A DNA stretch of 64,000 bases from Bacteroidota bacterium. Lineage in GTDB: Bacteria > Bacteroidota > Bacteroidia > NS11-12g > UBA955. Of the stretch, positions 17,204-27,600 are shown one piece after another. The stretch covers positions 57,034 through 121,033 of the forward strand of contig JAUXOK010000019.1 in NCBI GenBank assembly GCA_030682255.1, written 5' to 3'. A model generated the notes under the pieces. It did not search any database. It was not told the DNA's origin and saw only the letters and a list, made by a program, of their open reading frames with translations. The translations under genes were made by a program, and so were the position numbers. Each line of letters begins with the position of its first letter. The stretch's first letter is position 1.

Positions 17204-19681
17204 ATGAATAATATGTTAATATACATCGTTCCAGTATTAGGAATTGTAGCTTTAATAGTCATGGCTATTAAATCAGCTTGGGTTAGTAAACAAGACGCTG
17301 GTGATGAAAAAATGCAAGGTATTGCTAAAAGTATTCAAGAAGGCGCTATGGCTTTTTTGAAAGCTGAATACAGAATTTTGTTGATTTTCGTAGTCTTAGC
17401 TTCAGTTGCTCTATTTGGCGTTTCTATGTTTGTAGAAACTACAAGTTGGATGATAGTGATAGCCTTTATTTTTGGCGCTTTCTTTTCTGCTTTGGCAGGA
17501 AATATTGGTATGAGAATAGCTACAAAAGCGAATGTTAGAACTACACAAGCTGCTCGTACAAGTTTACCACATGCTTTAAAAGTATCCTTTACTGGTGGTA
17601 CTGTAATGGGTTTAGGTGTAGCTGGTTTAGCTGTTTTAGGTTTAAGTTTGTTTTTCATCTTTTTCTTGAATCAATTCATGGGCAATGCAGAAAACTCATT
17701 CTATGTCAACATGACCATGGTTTTAGAAACCTTGGCTGGATTTTCTTTAGGTGCTGAGTCTATTGCTTTATTTGCTCGTGTTGGTGGTGGTATTTATACC
17801 AAAGCTGCTGACGTTGGTGCGGATTTAGTTGGTAAAGTGGAAGCTGGTATTCCTGAGGATGATCCAAGAAATCCTGCTACTATTGCTGATAACGTTGGCG
17901 ACAATGTGGGTGATGTGGCTGGTATGGGTGCCGATTTATTTGGTTCTTATGTGGCTACAGTATTGGCTTCAATGGTATTAGGAAACTATATCATCAAAGA
18001 TATGAGCGAAACTTCTGGCACTCAATATACGGATAGTTTCAATAACATGGGACCAATTTTATTGCCTTTGTTAATCGCTGGTATAGGAATTATATCTTCA
18101 ATCATTGGAACTTTCTTTGTAAAAATAAAAAATAATGATGCTAAAGAATCTCAAGTTCAAAGCGCATTGAATTTAGGAAACTACGTTTCTTTGTTATTAA
18201 CAGTTGTTGCAAGTTGGTTTTTAATCAAAACTTTATTACCTGCCACTATCACCATGAATTTCTTTGGAGAAGGCATGAAAGAGGTATCTAACACCAATGT
18301 GTTTTTTGCAACTTTAGTTGGTTTAGCTGTGGGTTGGTTAATTTCTGCCTTCACAGAATTTTATACTGCTTTAGGTAAAGGTCCCGTTATGAATATTGTT
18401 CAAAACTCATCTACGGGTGCTGCAACAAATATCATCGCTGGATTAGCTACAGGTATGAAATCTACATTTTCTTCTGTATTATTATTTGCTGGAGCAATTT
18501 GGGGTTCTTATGAATTGGCAGGTTTCTATGGTGTAGCAATTGCTGCATCTGCTATGATGGCAACAACTGCTATGCAATTAGCAATCGATGCTTTTGGTCC
18601 TATTGCCGATAACGCAGGTGGAATTGCTGAAATGAGCGAATTGCCAAAAGAAGTTCGTCAACGTACGGATGTTTTAGATTCTGTAGGAAACACCACTGCT
18701 GCTGTTGGTAAAGGTTTTGCAATTGCTTCTGCTGCATTAACAGCTTTGGCATTGTTTGCTGCTTATGTAACTTTCACAGGAATTGATGGCATCAATATTT
18801 TTAAAGCGGATGTTTTAGCTGCCTTGTTTATTGGTGGTATGATTCCAGTTGTTTTTTCTGCTTTGGCTATGCAATCAGTTGGAAGAGCTGCTATGGATAT
18901 GGTGAATGAGGTGAGAAGACAATTCAGAGAAATTCCGGGTATCTTAGAAGGTACAGGCAAACCTGAATATGGCAAATGTGTTGACATTTCAACAAAAGCT
19001 GCTTTGAGAGAAATGATGTTACCGGGTGCTATTACCATCATCACACCTATCATCATTGCTATTTTGATGGGCGCTGAGGCATTAGGTGGTTACATGGCTG
19101 GTGTTTGTGTATCGGGTGTACTTTGGGCTATTTTCCAAAACAACGCTGGTGGTGCTTGGGACAATGCTAAAAAATCTTTCGAAGCTGGTGTGTTAATTAA
19201 CGGAGAAATGACATTTAAAGGTTCTGACGCTCACAAAGCTGCCGTAACGGGCGACACAGTTGGTGATCCATTTAAAGACACTAGCGGACCATCAATGAAT
19301 ATCTTGATTAAATTAACTTGTTTGGTTGGTTTGGTGATTGCTCCAATTATTGGCAATGGCAATCATTCTGATAAAGCAGAAGGCGATTGTTGCGCTCCAA
19401 AAACTGAAATGTCTGCTTGTTGTGCTGATAAAGCTGAGAAATCTGCTTGTTGTGCTGATGGCGAAAACGCAAAATGCGACATGAGCCAATGTTCTACCAT
19501 GAGCAAAGAGGAATGTGCAAAAATGTGTGACAGTGTTGGTTGTTCTGCCGAGGAAAAAGCTAAATGCATGAGCCAATATGATGAAAGTGGGAAATTTATT
19601 GGGAAACCATCTCAAGAATCTAAGCACGATGAACATGGACATGACCACGACAATCATGACCACGGTCACGATCATTATTAG
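17204..19681 (+). CDS. hppA: Membrane-bound K+-dependent pyrophosphatase with Cys/His-rich C-terminal tail
   Basis: 825-residue ion-pumping pyrophosphatase with about 16 membrane helices. The pyrophosphate site is shown by [19 protein letters not shown] and the nearby [19 protein letters not shown], and by DNAGGIAEM and [13 protein letters not shown] late in the protein. [10 protein letters not shown] has Ala at the position that separates K+-dependent (Ala) from K+-independent (Lys) enzymes, so it should be K+-stimulated and pump Na+ or H+. Odd: after the last helix a 109-residue soluble tail (717-825) holds 12 Cys, mostly as CC pairs in repeated SACCAD units, and ends in 8 His alternating with Asp. 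This is not part of the normal family and looks like a metal-binding appendix. A strong terminator follows. Confidence 0.96.
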   Translation: MNNMLIYIVPVLGIVALIVMAIKSAWVSKQDAGDEKMQGIAKSIQEGAMAFLKAEYRILLIFVVLASVALFGVSMFVETTSWMIVIAFIFGAFFSALAGNIGMRIATKANVRTTQAARTSLPHALKVSFTGGTVMGLGVAGLAVLGLSLFFIFFLNQFMGNAENSFYVNMTMVLETLAGFSLGAESIALFARVGGGIYTKAADVGADLVGKVEAGIPEDDPRNPATIADNVGDNVGDVAGMGADLFGSYVATVLASMVLGNYIIKDMSETSGTQYTDSFNNMGPILLPLLIAGIGIISSIIGTFFVKIKNNDAKESQVQSALNLGNYVSLLLTVVASWFLIKTLLPATITMNFFGEGMKEVSNTNVFFATLVGLAVGWLISAFTEFYTALGKGPVMNIVQNSSTGAATNIIAGLATGMKSTFSSVLLFAGAIWGSYELAGFYGVAIAASAMMATTAMQLAIDAFGPIADNAGGIAEMSELPKEVRQRTDVLDSVGNTTAAVGKGFAIASAALTALALFAAYVTFTGIDGINIFKADVLAALFIGGMIPVVFSALAMQSVGRAAMDMVNEVRRQFREIPGILEGTGKPEYGKCVDISTKAALREMMLPGAITIITPIIIAILMGAEALGGYMAGVCVSGVLWAIFQNNAGGAWDNAKKSFEAGVLINGEMTFKGSDAHKAAVTGDTVGDPFKDTSGPSMNILIKLTCLVGLVIAPIIGNGNHSDKAEGDCCAPKTEMSACCADKAEKSACCADGENAKCDMSQCSTMSKEECAKMCDSVGCSAEEKAKCMSQYDESGKFIGKPSQESKHDEHGHDHDNHDHGHDHY

Positions 19682-19696
19682 ATATTAATAATATTA

Positions 19697-19726
19697 AGAA
19701 AGCCCGTTAGTGATAACGGGCTTTCT
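19697..19726 (+). terminator. Intrinsic terminator after hppA
   Basis: 13-bp perfect stem AGAAAGCCCGTTA / TAACGGGCTTTCT with a GTGA loop, 16 bases after the hppA stop, followed after a short gap by a T-rich stretch (19734-19741). Confidence 0.85.
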
Positions 19727-20130
19727 GTTAATGTGTTTTTTTGCTCATGTTCCGAATTGTAGTTTAACTGTTGAATAGGGAATTCAATAAAATCAAGCTG
19801 ATATGTATGATTTTCTAGAATGAATGGTAAATGTTCCATCGGTAATTACTGTTAGGGGTTATTATTTGAAGCCTATTAGTCGAAGATTTGAAGGTAATTA
19901 TTCTTTTAAATAGAATTTTAATTTGAATTCTGTATCTAAATCTTATTATGAAGAATATTAACTTTGTATATTTTTATTTTGTTTGCTTAATGTTAATCTT
20001 TGATTAATGAAACAAACATAACACACAACTTTATGATTTATAGTTAATAATTAAATAATTTTTTTGATGTTTAACCTTAATGTGTGTTTTATTATTTCGC
20101 AACATTATTTAATTGTGTTATAAAAGAGTA
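19727..20130. other. Upstream region of the TonB-receptor cluster
   Basis: About 400 AT-rich bases with no gene. A TTATTTCGC box at 20092-20100 is a possible -7 element for the receptor gene at 20131. No obvious operator repeat was seen. Confidence 0.3.
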
Positions 20131-22899
20131 ATGAAAATGTATTTAAAAAAACTTATTGTATTAATTTTAATTTTAACGTCATTTAGTGTTTATTCACAGA
20201 AAAACACTTCAATGCACAAGATTTCTGGGATAATAACTTGCAACAATATTCCAATCGCTTCGGTGAATGTAAGTATAGTTGATACAAAATATAAGACTAT
20301 TAGTGGATTAAACGGCAACTACACCCTTTTAAATGTTTTTTCTGGTAAGTATGTCATATCAGTCTCTCATACAGGATATGAAACTAAAGAAGTAGAAATG
20401 ATTTTGAACTCAGACACAGTTTTAAATATAGAGTTAGAAGAGGTTTCTTATCTCATAAAGGGTGCCGCTATTTCGAAATCGAAAAATTCTGTAACAGATG
20501 AAAGTGCAAGGGTAGATGAAAAAAAAGCAGACAATGTTGTTAATATTGTTTCAGCGCGTTTAATAGAACTGTCTCCAGATTTAACAGTTGCAAATATTAC
20601 CCAAAGGGTTTCAGGTGTGTCGCTTGAAAGAAATAGTAATGGTGATGGTCAACATGCCATTGTTAGAGGCATGGATAAACGTTACAATTACACATTAGTG
20701 AATGGGATTAAAATTCCCAGTCCTGATCCCAAAAACAGATATGTGCCCCTTGATATTTTTCCATCGGATTTGCTAGATAGATTAGTTGTTACAAAATCTC
20801 TTTTGCCAAACATGGAGGGAGATGCTATTGGAGGTGTTATCGACATGAAAATGAAAGATGCACCAAACAAGTTATTATTGGCTGTTAATATTGGTTCGGG
20901 ATTTAACACGCTGTTTAATCAAAGGGATTTCAGAACATTTGACCGTTCGGCAGTAAATGTAAGATCGCCACACAATTCCAATCCTCAGGGCTACAGAGCC
21001 ACATTAAGTGATTTTCCTTATGAAAACATGAATTTCAGAGACATTAAAAATCCAATAAACCAACTCTATTCAATTGCAATTGGAAACAGATTCTTAAATA
21101 ACAAGTTAGGTGTAATCATTGCAGGAAGTTATCAAAACACATTCAGAGGTGCAAATAGCATGTTTATGTCAACATTTGTAGATCAAGAATCTAACAATCC
21201 ATATTACGAAATCATGCAGAGAAGAGAGTTTTCTACACAACAGGTTCGTTCTGGTTTACACACCAAATTAGATTATAAATTTAACATAAGACACAAAATA
21301 GATTTTTATGCTGCTTATGTAAACCTTCAAGAAAGAGAAGTAAGGTCGAGAATCGACACCATTTTAAAAATTGGAAGAGGGCAAGGACCAGGTACAGGTA
21401 GAGTGGAGTTGAGAGAACGTTCGAGACAACGCTTTCAAAAGATTTACAATACAACATTGCAAGGCACTCACAAAATGTCTAAAGCTTTTGTAATGGATTG
21501 GTCTTTGGTTTATTCATTGGCTACAAATGACGATCCAGATATGGTTGAGTTAACTTGGCTTACTGGGGTAACTAAAAATACTCAAACTGGAGAATTTCAA
21601 CAAGAACCCATACTTTATGACAGAGATTTTACAAGAAGATGGATAAATAATACGGATAATGATTTGGCTGCATACTATAACGCAACATATACACAAGAAA
21701 TATTGGGAACTAAAGTTGATTTTTCTGGTGGCGGAATGTATAGAAACAAAAAAAGAAATAACTTTTTCAATTCTTATTTGTTCAGAACAGCTCCTATCTC
21801 ACAACAATGGAATGGAAATGTGAATGATTATACATTTACATTATTCAACAACATTGGCACACCAACCGATCCGCTTAATTATGAATGCACTGAAAATGTG
21901 TTAGCGGGGTATGGTATGTTTAAGTTTCAATACAAAAAATTACAAGTGATGGGTGGGGCAAGATATGAAAAAACAGATTTTTCATGGATAACCAATGCGC
22001 CTCCACAGCTAGCTGGAAAAACTGGAAACATCAATTATTCGGATGTTTTGCCAAGCCTACACTTAAAACACATGCCAAACAAGAAAACAAATTTAAGGGC
22101 ATCGTATTTTGCTTCCATTTCGAGGCCTAGTTTTTTTGAAGTTATACCTTATGATATTAATGAGGAAGATTTTAGAGAAAGAGGAAATCCATACTTAGAA
22201 AGAACCCAAGCTGATAATATTGATATTCGTGTTGAAAGATTTCCAACACCGTTAGATCAAATCATGGTGGGATTGTTTTATAAAAGAATAAAAAATCCTA
22301 TTGAATCGGCATTATTAATTCAAGGGCAAACTGTATTTCTACAACCCAATAATTTTGGCAATGCAACAAATATGGGTATAGAAGTAGATTACACCAAATA
22401 TTTCAACAAATTTGGGGTAAGAGCTTTTTATACATTTACATCTTCGCAAATAACTACTTCTAAAATTGTTAGATTTAGAGATGATCAAGGTAATTTAACA
22501 TCTAAAAACGAAAATCAAACCCGTCCACTACAAGGACAATCGGCCCATATTAGCAATGTTGCCCTTTTGTTTAAGGAGCCTGAAGTTGGTCTTGATATGC
22601 AAGTAGCAATGGTATACACAGGAAAAAGAATTATCAGTGTTTCACCATATTTAGACAATGATATATGGCAAAGAGGATTTGTGCAACTAGACTTTTCGAT
22701 GGAAAAAAAGATCAAAAAACAATTTGCGGTTTATTTAAAGGTTAATAATATTTTAAATACGCCAATGCTTGCTGATATTGGATTGCCGAATACTTTTAAC
22801 CCAGAACAAGCGCCTTATATTAATTCAACTCAAAGTGTATTGGTAAGAGAAGATTTTTATTGGCAAACTATTACCATAGGACTTAAATACAAATTATAA
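20131..22899 (+). CDS. TonB-dependent outer-membrane receptor heading a secreted-protein cluster
   Basis: 922 residues from the ATG at 20131 (AAGAG precedes it). Signal peptide ending SVYSQ, then a carboxypeptidase-regulatory-like domain (HKISGIITCNNIPIASVNVS, about residues 30-105), a linker, a plug with VRGMDKRYNYTLVNGIKI, DIFPSDLLDRLVVTKSLLP and GDAIGGVIDMKMKD, and a barrel ending in QTITIGLKYKL. This plug wording is that of the CirA/Oar-like receptors often linked in Bacteroidota to phosphatase or phytase-like secreted proteins. The following lipoprotein starts 28 bases after the stop. Together with the downstream phosphatase, a phosphate-ester ligand is possible but unproven. Confidence 0.88.
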   Translation: MKMYLKKLIVLILILTSFSVYSQKNTSMHKISGIITCNNIPIASVNVSIVDTKYKTISGLNGNYTLLNVFSGKYVISVSHTGYETKEVEMILNSDTVLNIELEEVSYLIKGAAISKSKNSVTDESARVDEKKADNVVNIVSARLIELSPDLTVANITQRVSGVSLERNSNGDGQHAIVRGMDKRYNYTLVNGIKIPSPDPKNRYVPLDIFPSDLLDRLVVTKSLLPNMEGDAIGGVIDMKMKDAPNKLLLAVNIGSGFNTLFNQRDFRTFDRSAVNVRSPHNSNPQGYRATLSDFPYENMNFRDIKNPINQLYSIAIGNRFLNNKLGVIIAGSYQNTFRGANSMFMSTFVDQESNNPYYEIMQRREFSTQQVRSGLHTKLDYKFNIRHKIDFYAAYVNLQEREVRSRIDTILKIGRGQGPGTGRVELRERSRQRFQKIYNTTLQGTHKMSKAFVMDWSLVYSLATNDDPDMVELTWLTGVTKNTQTGEFQQEPILYDRDFTRRWINNTDNDLAAYYNATYTQEILGTKVDFSGGGMYRNKKRNNFFNSYLFRTAPISQQWNGNVNDYTFTLFNNIGTPTDPLNYECTENVLAGYGMFKFQYKKLQVMGGARYEKTDFSWITNAPPQLAGKTGNINYSDVLPSLHLKHMPNKKTNLRASYFASISRPSFFEVIPYDINEEDFRERGNPYLERTQADNIDIRVERFPTPLDQIMVGLFYKRIKNPIESALLIQGQTVFLQPNNFGNATNMGIEVDYTKYFNKFGVRAFYTFTSSQITTSKIVRFRDDQGNLTSKNENQTRPLQGQSAHISNVALLFKEPEVGLDMQVAMVYTGKRIISVSPYLDNDIWQRGFVQLDFSMEKKIKKQFAVYLKVNNILNTPMLADIGLPNTFNPEQAPYINSTQSVLVREDFYWQTITIGLKYKL

Positions 22900-22927
22900 A
22901 ACAAACAATTTAAAAAAAATATATAAA

Positions 22928-24274
22928 ATGAAAAAATCAATTTTAAAAATGAGCACATTAGCTCTTGTAATCTCTACCTTTTTTGCGTCATGCAAAAAAG
23001 ATGATGGAGGAAAAGTAGTTGTTGATGATGGTGTTAAATCAGACATCACTACAATTACAGAATCAACAACTGAACTAAAAGGTCAGATGAAGGGTACATT
23101 GTTGGAAGGCAAAACTTACACTTTAAAAGGAGATTTAATAATCCCTAAAGACCAAGAAATTATTGTTCAACCAGGAGTTACATTAATTGCAGAGAAAGAT
23201 GCAGGAGGAATAGGTTATGAAATTACGGTTCATGGTTCTTTAATAGCTGAAGGCACAAAAGAAAAACCAATTTTAATGTCAATTCCTGTTGCAGACAGAA
23301 CGGAAGCAAATATTTTTGCAGGTATGTGGGGTGGCATTCAATGCTCTGAAGATGCAAAACTTGTACTTTTGCGTTGGACCAGATTTGAATACTTAGGCGA
23401 CCAAGGTGGTCCAGGTACACCAAGAGCGGGTAGTACAAGATACGGTTTTTGGACACGTAACCCAAATACTGAATTTATTTTAGAAGACTGTTGGGTTTAT
23501 GGTTGCAAAGATGATGTTTACAGACCAAATGGCGCAAAAATCAATTTAGTTAGAAATACATTTGAGTTTTGTGGTGAAAATGGTGGTGATGGTTTGAATT
23601 GCAAATCTGGTACTGTTGGTAATATTTCATTTAACTTGTTTATTGGAGGCGCAACAAACGCTTTCAAGCCTTCAAACGAAGGTGCTAGCCCAGTTCAATC
23701 AAATGTTTTTGTATATAACAACACTGTGCTTAACTCAGGTTGGAGAAGACCAGGTATGAGCCGTGGAGCAAATATTAACTATGAAGTAGGCGCTAGAGGT
23801 GGTGCTTATAACAACATCATTGTAAACTGTAAAAGAGGTATGCGTGCTTTGGAAGATGCAGATCTTCCAAATCTTAAATTTGACAACAATCTTTACTACG
23901 CAACTCATCAAGAAATGGTGAATGAGTTCATTCCACAAGACGCTGTGGCATCTACAACTCAAGTAAATGGAACTAAGGTTATTTTTGGAGCTGCAAAAGC
24001 AAATAATCCTCTATTTGTTACCTATAACATTGATCAATTCACTTATGCTCAATACGAAGCAGGTGAGTTACAGCCTAAAGATATGAATAGAGTTGGAACA
24101 AACAATTTTAGATTGCAGGCTTCATCTCCTGCAAAAGGTGCTGGAACCACTGGTTTCTCTCCGCTTACAGTTTCTTGGGTTCATGCCGTTGGAAATAGAG
24201 CTCCTAGCATCATGCAGCCAAATATTGACTTAGGTTGCTACCCAACATCTGGTTCTGGAAATAATCATAACTAG
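22928..24274 (+). CDS. Surface lipoprotein with right-handed parallel beta-helix
   Basis: 448 residues. Lipobox FFASC (Cys22) followed by the KKDD charge cluster common to surface-exposed lipoproteins. The body has beta-helix-like turns (LEGKTYTLKGDLIIPKDQEI, NLVRNTFEFCGENGGDGLN, VGNISFNLFIGG, AYNNIIVNCKRGM), a fold of polysaccharide lyases and adhesins; no catalytic motif stands out. It is encoded 28 bases after the TonB receptor, so it may be its cell-surface partner. A terminator follows. Confidence 0.8.
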   Translation: MKKSILKMSTLALVISTFFASCKKDDGGKVVVDDGVKSDITTITESTTELKGQMKGTLLEGKTYTLKGDLIIPKDQEIIVQPGVTLIAEKDAGGIGYEITVHGSLIAEGTKEKPILMSIPVADRTEANIFAGMWGGIQCSEDAKLVLLRWTRFEYLGDQGGPGTPRAGSTRYGFWTRNPNTEFILEDCWVYGCKDDVYRPNGAKINLVRNTFEFCGENGGDGLNCKSGTVGNISFNLFIGGATNAFKPSNEGASPVQSNVFVYNNTVLNSGWRRPGMSRGANINYEVGARGGAYNNIIVNCKRGMRALEDADLPNLKFDNNLYYATHQEMVNEFIPQDAVASTTQVNGTKVIFGAAKANNPLFVTYNIDQFTYAQYEAGELQPKDMNRVGTNNFRLQASSPAKGAGTTGFSPLTVSWVHAVGNRAPSIMQPNIDLGCYPTSGSGNNHN

Positions 24275-24303
24275 AATTTAGTTTCTGTTTTTTTTGATAA
24301 CCT

Positions 24304-24332
24304 AAAAGGTCACCCTACGAAGGTGACCTTTT
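24304..24332 (+). terminator. Intrinsic terminator after the beta-helix lipoprotein
   Basis: Stem AAAAGGTCACC / GGTGACCTTTT with loop CTACGAA and a T-run to 24334. The next gene starts 17 bases later, so it either has its own promoter or is read by partial readthrough. Confidence 0.8.
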
Positions 24333-24348
24333 TTATATAAATTCAATT

Positions 24349-25320
24349 ATGCATAAAAATACACTTTTAATAACATTTTTCATCATTGTTTTAAGTTCAA
24401 TGTTTACTAGTTGTATTAAAAACAAACAAGTAGAACCAACAGATCAATCAGACGTTAAAAAACCAATAGTCTTGAATTATAATATGTCTGATATTAAAGA
24501 ACTTGAATTTTTTAATAATTATGTTGATAAAGGCATCATAGAAAACAAAGGCATTGATGAAGCATCAGGATTAGCTGTTAGTAGATCTAACCCCAATAGA
24601 ATTTGGACACATAATGACAAAGGGGGCGCAAATAGACTTTATATAATTGGTCCAAATGCTGAAAGCTACGGCTATTTTTGGATTTGGGGAACAGGCAATA
24701 GAGATTGGGAAGATATTTGTATTGGACCGGGGCCAGAAAATGGGAAAAATTATTTGTATGTTGGAGATATGGGAGACAACGATGCTGTTTATAATCAAAT
24801 AATCATTAACAGATTTATAGAGCCTGATATTTCGGGATTAGACTCTATAGGTATCAATAGGGTTGATGGTTCTGAGGTTGATAGGCTTATTTTTGTTTAT
24901 CCCGATGGGCCTAGAGATGCGGAATGTTTAATGATAGACCCTTGGACAAAGGATTTATATATTGTCACAAAGCGAGAAGCGCGTTCATCCATATATGTAG
25001 CACGTTATCCTCATTCAACTACGGAGGTTAAAACTCTTGAAAAAATTGCTGAATTTCCGTTTAATAGAGCTTTAGCTGGCGATATCAGCGCAGATGGTAA
25101 AGAAATCGTTGTTAAAACAGATAGAAGGCTTTACTATTGGAAAAGAGAAATGGGTGAAACAATATTGGATGCTCTTATTCGTCAACCTAGTCTTTTGCCT
25201 TATTTTGTTGAGCCACAAGGGGAAGCCTTTGCATGGAAACCAAACGCTGATGGATATTATACATTGAGTGAAAAATCTGGCAATGTTGAACCTCGTCTCT
25301 ATTATTACTCAAGAAAATAA
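24349..25320 (+). CDS. Propeller-like lipoprotein, paralogue of the product of 29926-31062
   Basis: 323 residues with lipobox MFTSC (Cys22). The core begins KGIDEASGLAVSRSNPNRIW and continues THNDKGGANRLYIIGP, then DWEDICIGPGPENGKNYLYV. These words (EASG, PN.IWTH.D.G..N, DWED) recur in the T9SS protein at 29926-31062, so the two are related. The pattern suggests a beta-propeller of the SdiA-regulated/phytase-like type, but no catalytic site can be named. Cotranscribed in direction with the phosphatase gene that follows 31 bases later. Confidence 0.72.
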   Translation: MHKNTLLITFFIIVLSSMFTSCIKNKQVEPTDQSDVKKPIVLNYNMSDIKELEFFNNYVDKGIIENKGIDEASGLAVSRSNPNRIWTHNDKGGANRLYIIGPNAESYGYFWIWGTGNRDWEDICIGPGPENGKNYLYVGDMGDNDAVYNQIIINRFIEPDISGLDSIGINRVDGSEVDRLIFVYPDGPRDAECLMIDPWTKDLYIVTKREARSSIYVARYPHSTTEVKTLEKIAEFPFNRALAGDISADGKEIVVKTDRRLYYWKREMGETILDALIRQPSLLPYFVEPQGEAFAWKPNADGYYTLSEKSGNVEPRLYYYSRK

Positions 25321-25351
25321 ACCCTCTTCACCAAACAATTCTTAATTTAAC

Positions 25352-26662
25352 ATGAATAATATAAAAAAGTATTTTTGCAACATGGATATCAAATTGGTAG
25401 TTTTTCTTTTATTAGTGCTTGCTTGTCAGCCTAAAAAAAACACTGTTATTGAAAAAACTAATAGCCAAAAAGTAATGCACCCCAGGATTTTTTGGACTGA
25501 AAATCCAGCAAATCATGCAATTATTTCTTGGACATCACTTGAAGATGGGGCAATTAACAAAGTTTATTTTGATACCATTTCACATGAAAACAAAAAGGTA
25601 GATTCCTATCCTTTCTTTTCAGATGCCAATAGTAATGGCAAAATTACAACAAGAAAGGATGATTTAGAATCAGGTGTACCTAATGCCTATTTTCATCACA
25701 CAGATTTAACTGATTTAAAAGAAGGTACTAAATACTATTACCGTTTCTGCTCCGATTCAACTTTTTCGCCAGAATATTATTTTATAACCTCCAGCAAAAA
25801 GTCGAATGAATTAACATTTTTATACGGAGGTGATTCTAGAAGTGGTGAAGATGACGAAGAAGACAAAGATCCAGCCATACATTCTAAACGAAAAGCAATG
25901 AATCAACTTATTGCAACATTGGTTGAACAAAATCCTGAAATTATGGCACTTGTTCATGGAGCAGACTATGGGATGGACGCTTCTTGGAAATCTTTATACC
26001 ATTGGTTTAACGACCATGAGTTAACTATTACAAAAGATGGAAGAGTGCTGCCATTAATAATTTCAAGAGGCAATCATGATCATGAAATAGGATTTACTGA
26101 AAATTTTAGATTGGGAACAGTTACTGAAAGGAATTCTGATGGCTATTATTATAAAACACAATTTACAGATAGTATTGCTTTGATTACTTTAAATACAGAA
26201 ACATCAATGGCAGGTTATCAATATAAATGGTTGAAAAAAGAATTAGAAAAATCCAGAGCTGCCAACAAATGGCTTTTGGTTCAATATCATAAGCCGGCAT
26301 ACCCTGCAGTTAAACCTTTTGATAGAGAAGATTTTGCAAGAGTTAGAAAATATTGGGTGCCTCTTTTTGAGCAATTTGGAATTGACTTAGCTCTTGAATC
26401 AGATGGACATTCACTAAAAAAAACAGTTCCAATTTTAAAAAACAAACCAAATCCTAAAGGTATCATATATATTGGAGAAGGCGGACTTGGTGTGCCACAA
26501 AGAACACCCGACTCTAAAAGGTGGTATTTTAAAAATGGCGGACATGCCTCGTCTAATCATCATGTATGGATGTTGAAATTTAAAAACAATGTATTGAAAA
26601 CAAGTGCAATAGGTATCGACAACAATGTTGTTTTAGATTTTGAAATAAAGTCTAAAAAATAA
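25352..26662 (+). CDS. Purple-acid-phosphatase-like metallophosphoesterase lipoprotein
   Basis: 436 residues. Lipobox VLAC (Cys25, or Cys15 from the ATG at 25382), an N-terminal fibronectin-III-like domain (HPRIFWTENPANHAIISW) and a metallophosphoesterase domain. Metal motifs in order: GGDSRSG (GDxH position, with Ser for x and Arg for His), HGADYGMD (GDxx position changed to GADY), GNHDHE (intact), QYHKPAY, and DGHSLK (GHxH position lacking the second His). The layout is that of purple acid phosphatases, but several ligands differ, so metal content and activity may be altered. Expected to release phosphate outside the cytoplasm. Confidence 0.82.
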   Translation: MNNIKKYFCNMDIKLVVFLLLVLACQPKKNTVIEKTNSQKVMHPRIFWTENPANHAIISWTSLEDGAINKVYFDTISHENKKVDSYPFFSDANSNGKITTRKDDLESGVPNAYFHHTDLTDLKEGTKYYYRFCSDSTFSPEYYFITSSKKSNELTFLYGGDSRSGEDDEEDKDPAIHSKRKAMNQLIATLVEQNPEIMALVHGADYGMDASWKSLYHWFNDHELTITKDGRVLPLIISRGNHDHEIGFTENFRLGTVTERNSDGYYYKTQFTDSIALITLNTETSMAGYQYKWLKKELEKSRAANKWLLVQYHKPAYPAVKPFDREDFARVRKYWVPLFEQFGIDLALESDGHSLKKTVPILKNKPNPKGIIYIGEGGLGVPQRTPDSKRWYFKNGGHASSNHHVWMLKFKNNVLKTSAIGIDNNVVLDFEIKSKK

Positions 26663-26675
26663 ATTTTCAGCAGTT

Positions 26676-27422
26676 TTGAAACATCAATTTAACACGGTTT
26701 CTTTGCTGTTAAGATTAAATTTAATTTTATTGGCTTCTGGTGTTTTTTGGCAACTTTACACTGGTGGTTCAATAAGTAGCATGCTTTTTATGAATTTTGG
26801 CATAACCGAGATTGTTTCATTAACCATTGAGAAAATATTCGTTGTTGTGTTGTTGATTCTGGCAATTTATTCGGCAGTTAATCCTAATATTTACACATTG
26901 TATATATTGTTTGTATGCTTGATGTTTAATGTTATTTCTCATCACATTGTTGGGGGCAAACATTTTTCAGACCTTACTTTTATAGCTCACTTTTCAAGAC
27001 TTGCCGTTCCGGTTTCTTTAGTTTTATTAATAAAAAATAAATACACTGATTTTGTAATGGTGTTAAAACTTGGACTTTCAGTAACTTTTTTAACCCATGC
27101 TTGGGAGGCTTGGCAAGCAAATCCATTTTTTTTAGATTATTTAATTGGATTTTCTAGAATGTCCTTAAATGAAAATAACGCCACTTATATATTAAAAATT
27201 ATTGGAGTTATTGATTTATTATCTGCTATTCTATGTTGGTTTAACAAGTTTAAAATAATTCTATTTTGGATGGTGTTTTGGGGTTTTACAACGGCTTTCA
27301 TTAGAGTCTACGATAGTGGTTGGGAAAATCTTGCGGAATTTCTGGTAAGAACTCCTAATTTTATATTGGGAATTGTATTAATAATGTCGCTAAGTAAACG
27401 TAATAAATTGATTGCTTTGTGA
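26676..27422 (+). CDS. Multi-pass membrane protein of unknown function
   Basis: 248 residues with about seven hydrophobic segments (e.g. LLLRLNLILLASGVFWQLY, IFVVVLLILAIYSAV, IILFWMVFWGFTTAF). TTG start at 26676, 13 bases after the phosphatase stop; no better ATG precedes the first membrane segment. Charged or polar residues inside segments (HHIVGGKHF, THAWEAW) might form a site. A DoxX-like fold is possible but not established. Confidence 0.6.
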   Translation: MKHQFNTVSLLLRLNLILLASGVFWQLYTGGSISSMLFMNFGITEIVSLTIEKIFVVVLLILAIYSAVNPNIYTLYILFVCLMFNVISHHIVGGKHFSDLTFIAHFSRLAVPVSLVLLIKNKYTDFVMVLKLGLSVTFLTHAWEAWQANPFFLDYLIGFSRMSLNENNATYILKIIGVIDLLSAILCWFNKFKIILFWMVFWGFTTAFIRVYDSGWENLAEFLVRTPNFILGIVLIMSLSKRNKLIAL

Positions 27423-27600
27423 TAACATTAAATCAAGATTGCATGATTTGAGTTATTGGTTTTATCCATAGGTTTTATTGAGGTTGACCCATTTATATTG
27501 TTTGTTGATAATTCAGCAATCTTATCTATAACATAAAATACAATTAACCCACTATTAATAGTCCAAGTGTATTGTTGCAGCTCTTAATATTAATAATATC

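Noticed and set aside
17335..17658. 107-residue reading frame opposite hppA
   Set aside because: Antisense to a highly conserved gene, basic Lys/Ala/Pro-rich composition from codon mirroring, no start context.
19313..19675. 120-residue hydrophobic reading frame opposite the hppA tail
   Set aside because: Val/Phe/Ile-rich sequence is simply the complement of the Asp/His- and Cys-rich repeat codons.
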